Shown piece by piece: positions 33,922 to 34,522 of a stretch of DNA of 34,522 bases. The notes under the pieces were generated by a model. It saw only the letters and a program-made list of their open reading frames with translations. It was not told the origin of the DNA and made no database searches. Where the stretch lies: the NCBI GenBank assembly GCA_026984515.1, contig JALSRZ010000166.1:1-34522 (forward strand), in the 5' to 3' direction. The stretch's first letter is position 1; every line of letters starts with the position of its first letter. Made by a program: the position numbers and the translations under genes. This DNA is from Thiohalobacter sp. Lineage in GTDB: Bacteria; Pseudomonadota; Gammaproteobacteria; DSM-19610.

Positions 33922-34522
33922 CTAAGCGGTGTCGACCTTATCCCCACTTCCCAGTGCAGCCAGTGTGGCCTCGACCCAGCCAAAGCCGATGTGCTCCTGT
34001 TCCAGGCGCAAATTTGGGCTCAGGCGGTTGTCTCTCAGATCGTTGTACAACGCGCATTCCTCCACATTCAGACGGGGCAAGTCGCGTAACGTCTGTTTAT
34101 CTTCCACGCCCCACTGGGCCTCGAAGGCATGCAGGGTAGCGCGGTCCATCAGCAGGGAACGCGCCTGTGGAAGGCTGGTGCGCAATTGATCGAGGATGGC
34201 AAAACCGTGGGTATCGATATCACCCCAGTAAAATACCTGACAACGCCTCAGCCAGGTGGCTTGCCCCAGGGCTTCGAAGCCATAACCGGCACCGAAGATC
34301 AGCAGGCTGTCCGGCACCTGCGGAAAGGCCAGAAAATTGATCTCGTTTTCGGTGATGAAAACGCGCGAGACCCCGGGCGCCAGGCGGGCGAAGCTTGCAG
34401 CGTCCAGCGTAATATCCGCATCCCCGCCCCCTGGCAACAGCGCATGCGCGGGATCGAGCGCACGCAGGCGGATATGCCGGGGCTTGTCACGAAATCCGTA
34501 ACGCCTGGCAAAACCCGACACG
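33922..34522 (-). CDS. jetD: JetD-like Wadjet nuclease subunit, C-terminal part (5' end cut by window edge)
   Basis: About 199 codons of the DUF2220 C-terminal half of JetD, the topoisomerase VI-like nuclease of the Wadjet anti-plasmid system, in which it cuts DNA that the SMC-like JetABC motor has extruded. The Toprim core is visible: the glutamate motif FITENEINFLAF (E58, E60 of the partial reading) and the acidic pair YWGDIDTHGF (D101, D103). The tail LPRLNVEECALYNDLRDNRL is typical. The first codon in the window reads GTG, but full JetD is about 400 residues, so this is not the start. On the minus strand jetA, jetB and jetC would lie to the right, outside the window. JetD is usually the last gene, which fits its end here. 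Confidence 0.85.
   Translation of the reverse strand, partial: VSGFARRYGFRDKPRHIRLRALDPAHALLPGGGDADITLDAASFARLAPGVSRVFITENEINFLAFPQVPDSLLIFGAGYGFEALGQATWLRRCQVFYWGDIDTHGFAILDQLRTSLPQARSLLMDRATLHAFEAQWGVEDKQTLRDLPRLNVEECALYNDLRDNRLSPNLRLEQEHIGFGWVEATLAALGSGDKVDTA

Overview
The window reads as a chromosomal stretch from a GC-rich (roughly 60 % by eye) gammaproteobacterium, most likely a sulfur-oxidising or chemolithotrophic member. The evidence is the family of the genes: a PqiABC/MCE system, an ExeA-like ATPase, SucA, two multi-component efflux systems, and a secreted Gly/Tyr/Trp/Pro repeat protein that resembles the sulfur globule proteins of purple sulfur bacteria. No rRNA, tRNA or CRISPR array was seen.

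Layout. 1-2993 (minus): an RND efflux pair, adaptor followed by an 8-base-overlapping permease that runs off the left edge. 3124-3456 (minus): the octapeptide-repeat secreted protein. 3690-5946: a membrane-type metallophosphoesterase, a CDP-archaeol-synthase-like membrane protein (convergent, 4-base overlap) and an orphan ParA-type ATPase. 6129-9643 (minus): a tight pqiA-pqiA-pqiB-pqiC operon in which PqiA is split into two overlapping genes. 9758-10543 (plus): a periplasmic solute-binding protein, converging with a long ExeA/GspA-like AAA+ protein (10531-12930, minus). 13174-15966 (minus): sucA without sucB next to it. 16132-17211 (minus): an AI-2E family permease.

17391-26610 (plus) looks like one long transcription unit: an outer-membrane efflux lipoprotein, a DUF1656 protein, a HlyD-type adaptor and a FUSC/AaeB permease (together a complete organic-acid type efflux pump), then pta and ackA, then an unrecognised 333-residue charged protein that begins 4 bases after ackA. 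Converging on it is a phosphoketolase gene (26722-29115, minus). Phosphoketolase makes acetyl phosphate, which AckA turns into acetate plus ATP and Pta into acetyl-CoA; the neighbouring pump could export acids. This block is the most coherent pathway in the window. A 2OG-Fe(II) oxygenase-like gene follows (29306-30052, minus).

The right end (30053-34522) is accessory in character. An 854-base gap carries a complete 234-base non-autonomous element with 18-base perfect terminal inverted repeats and a 9-base target duplication. Then come a 930-residue SWIM/SNF2 helicase-like gene, a second 110-base element flanked by TTAG duplications, and the 3' part of a jetD-like gene (Wadjet anti-plasmid system), whose partners would lie beyond the right edge. 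The helicase and jetD converge, with the second element between them, which suggests a defence-associated or recombination-prone island.
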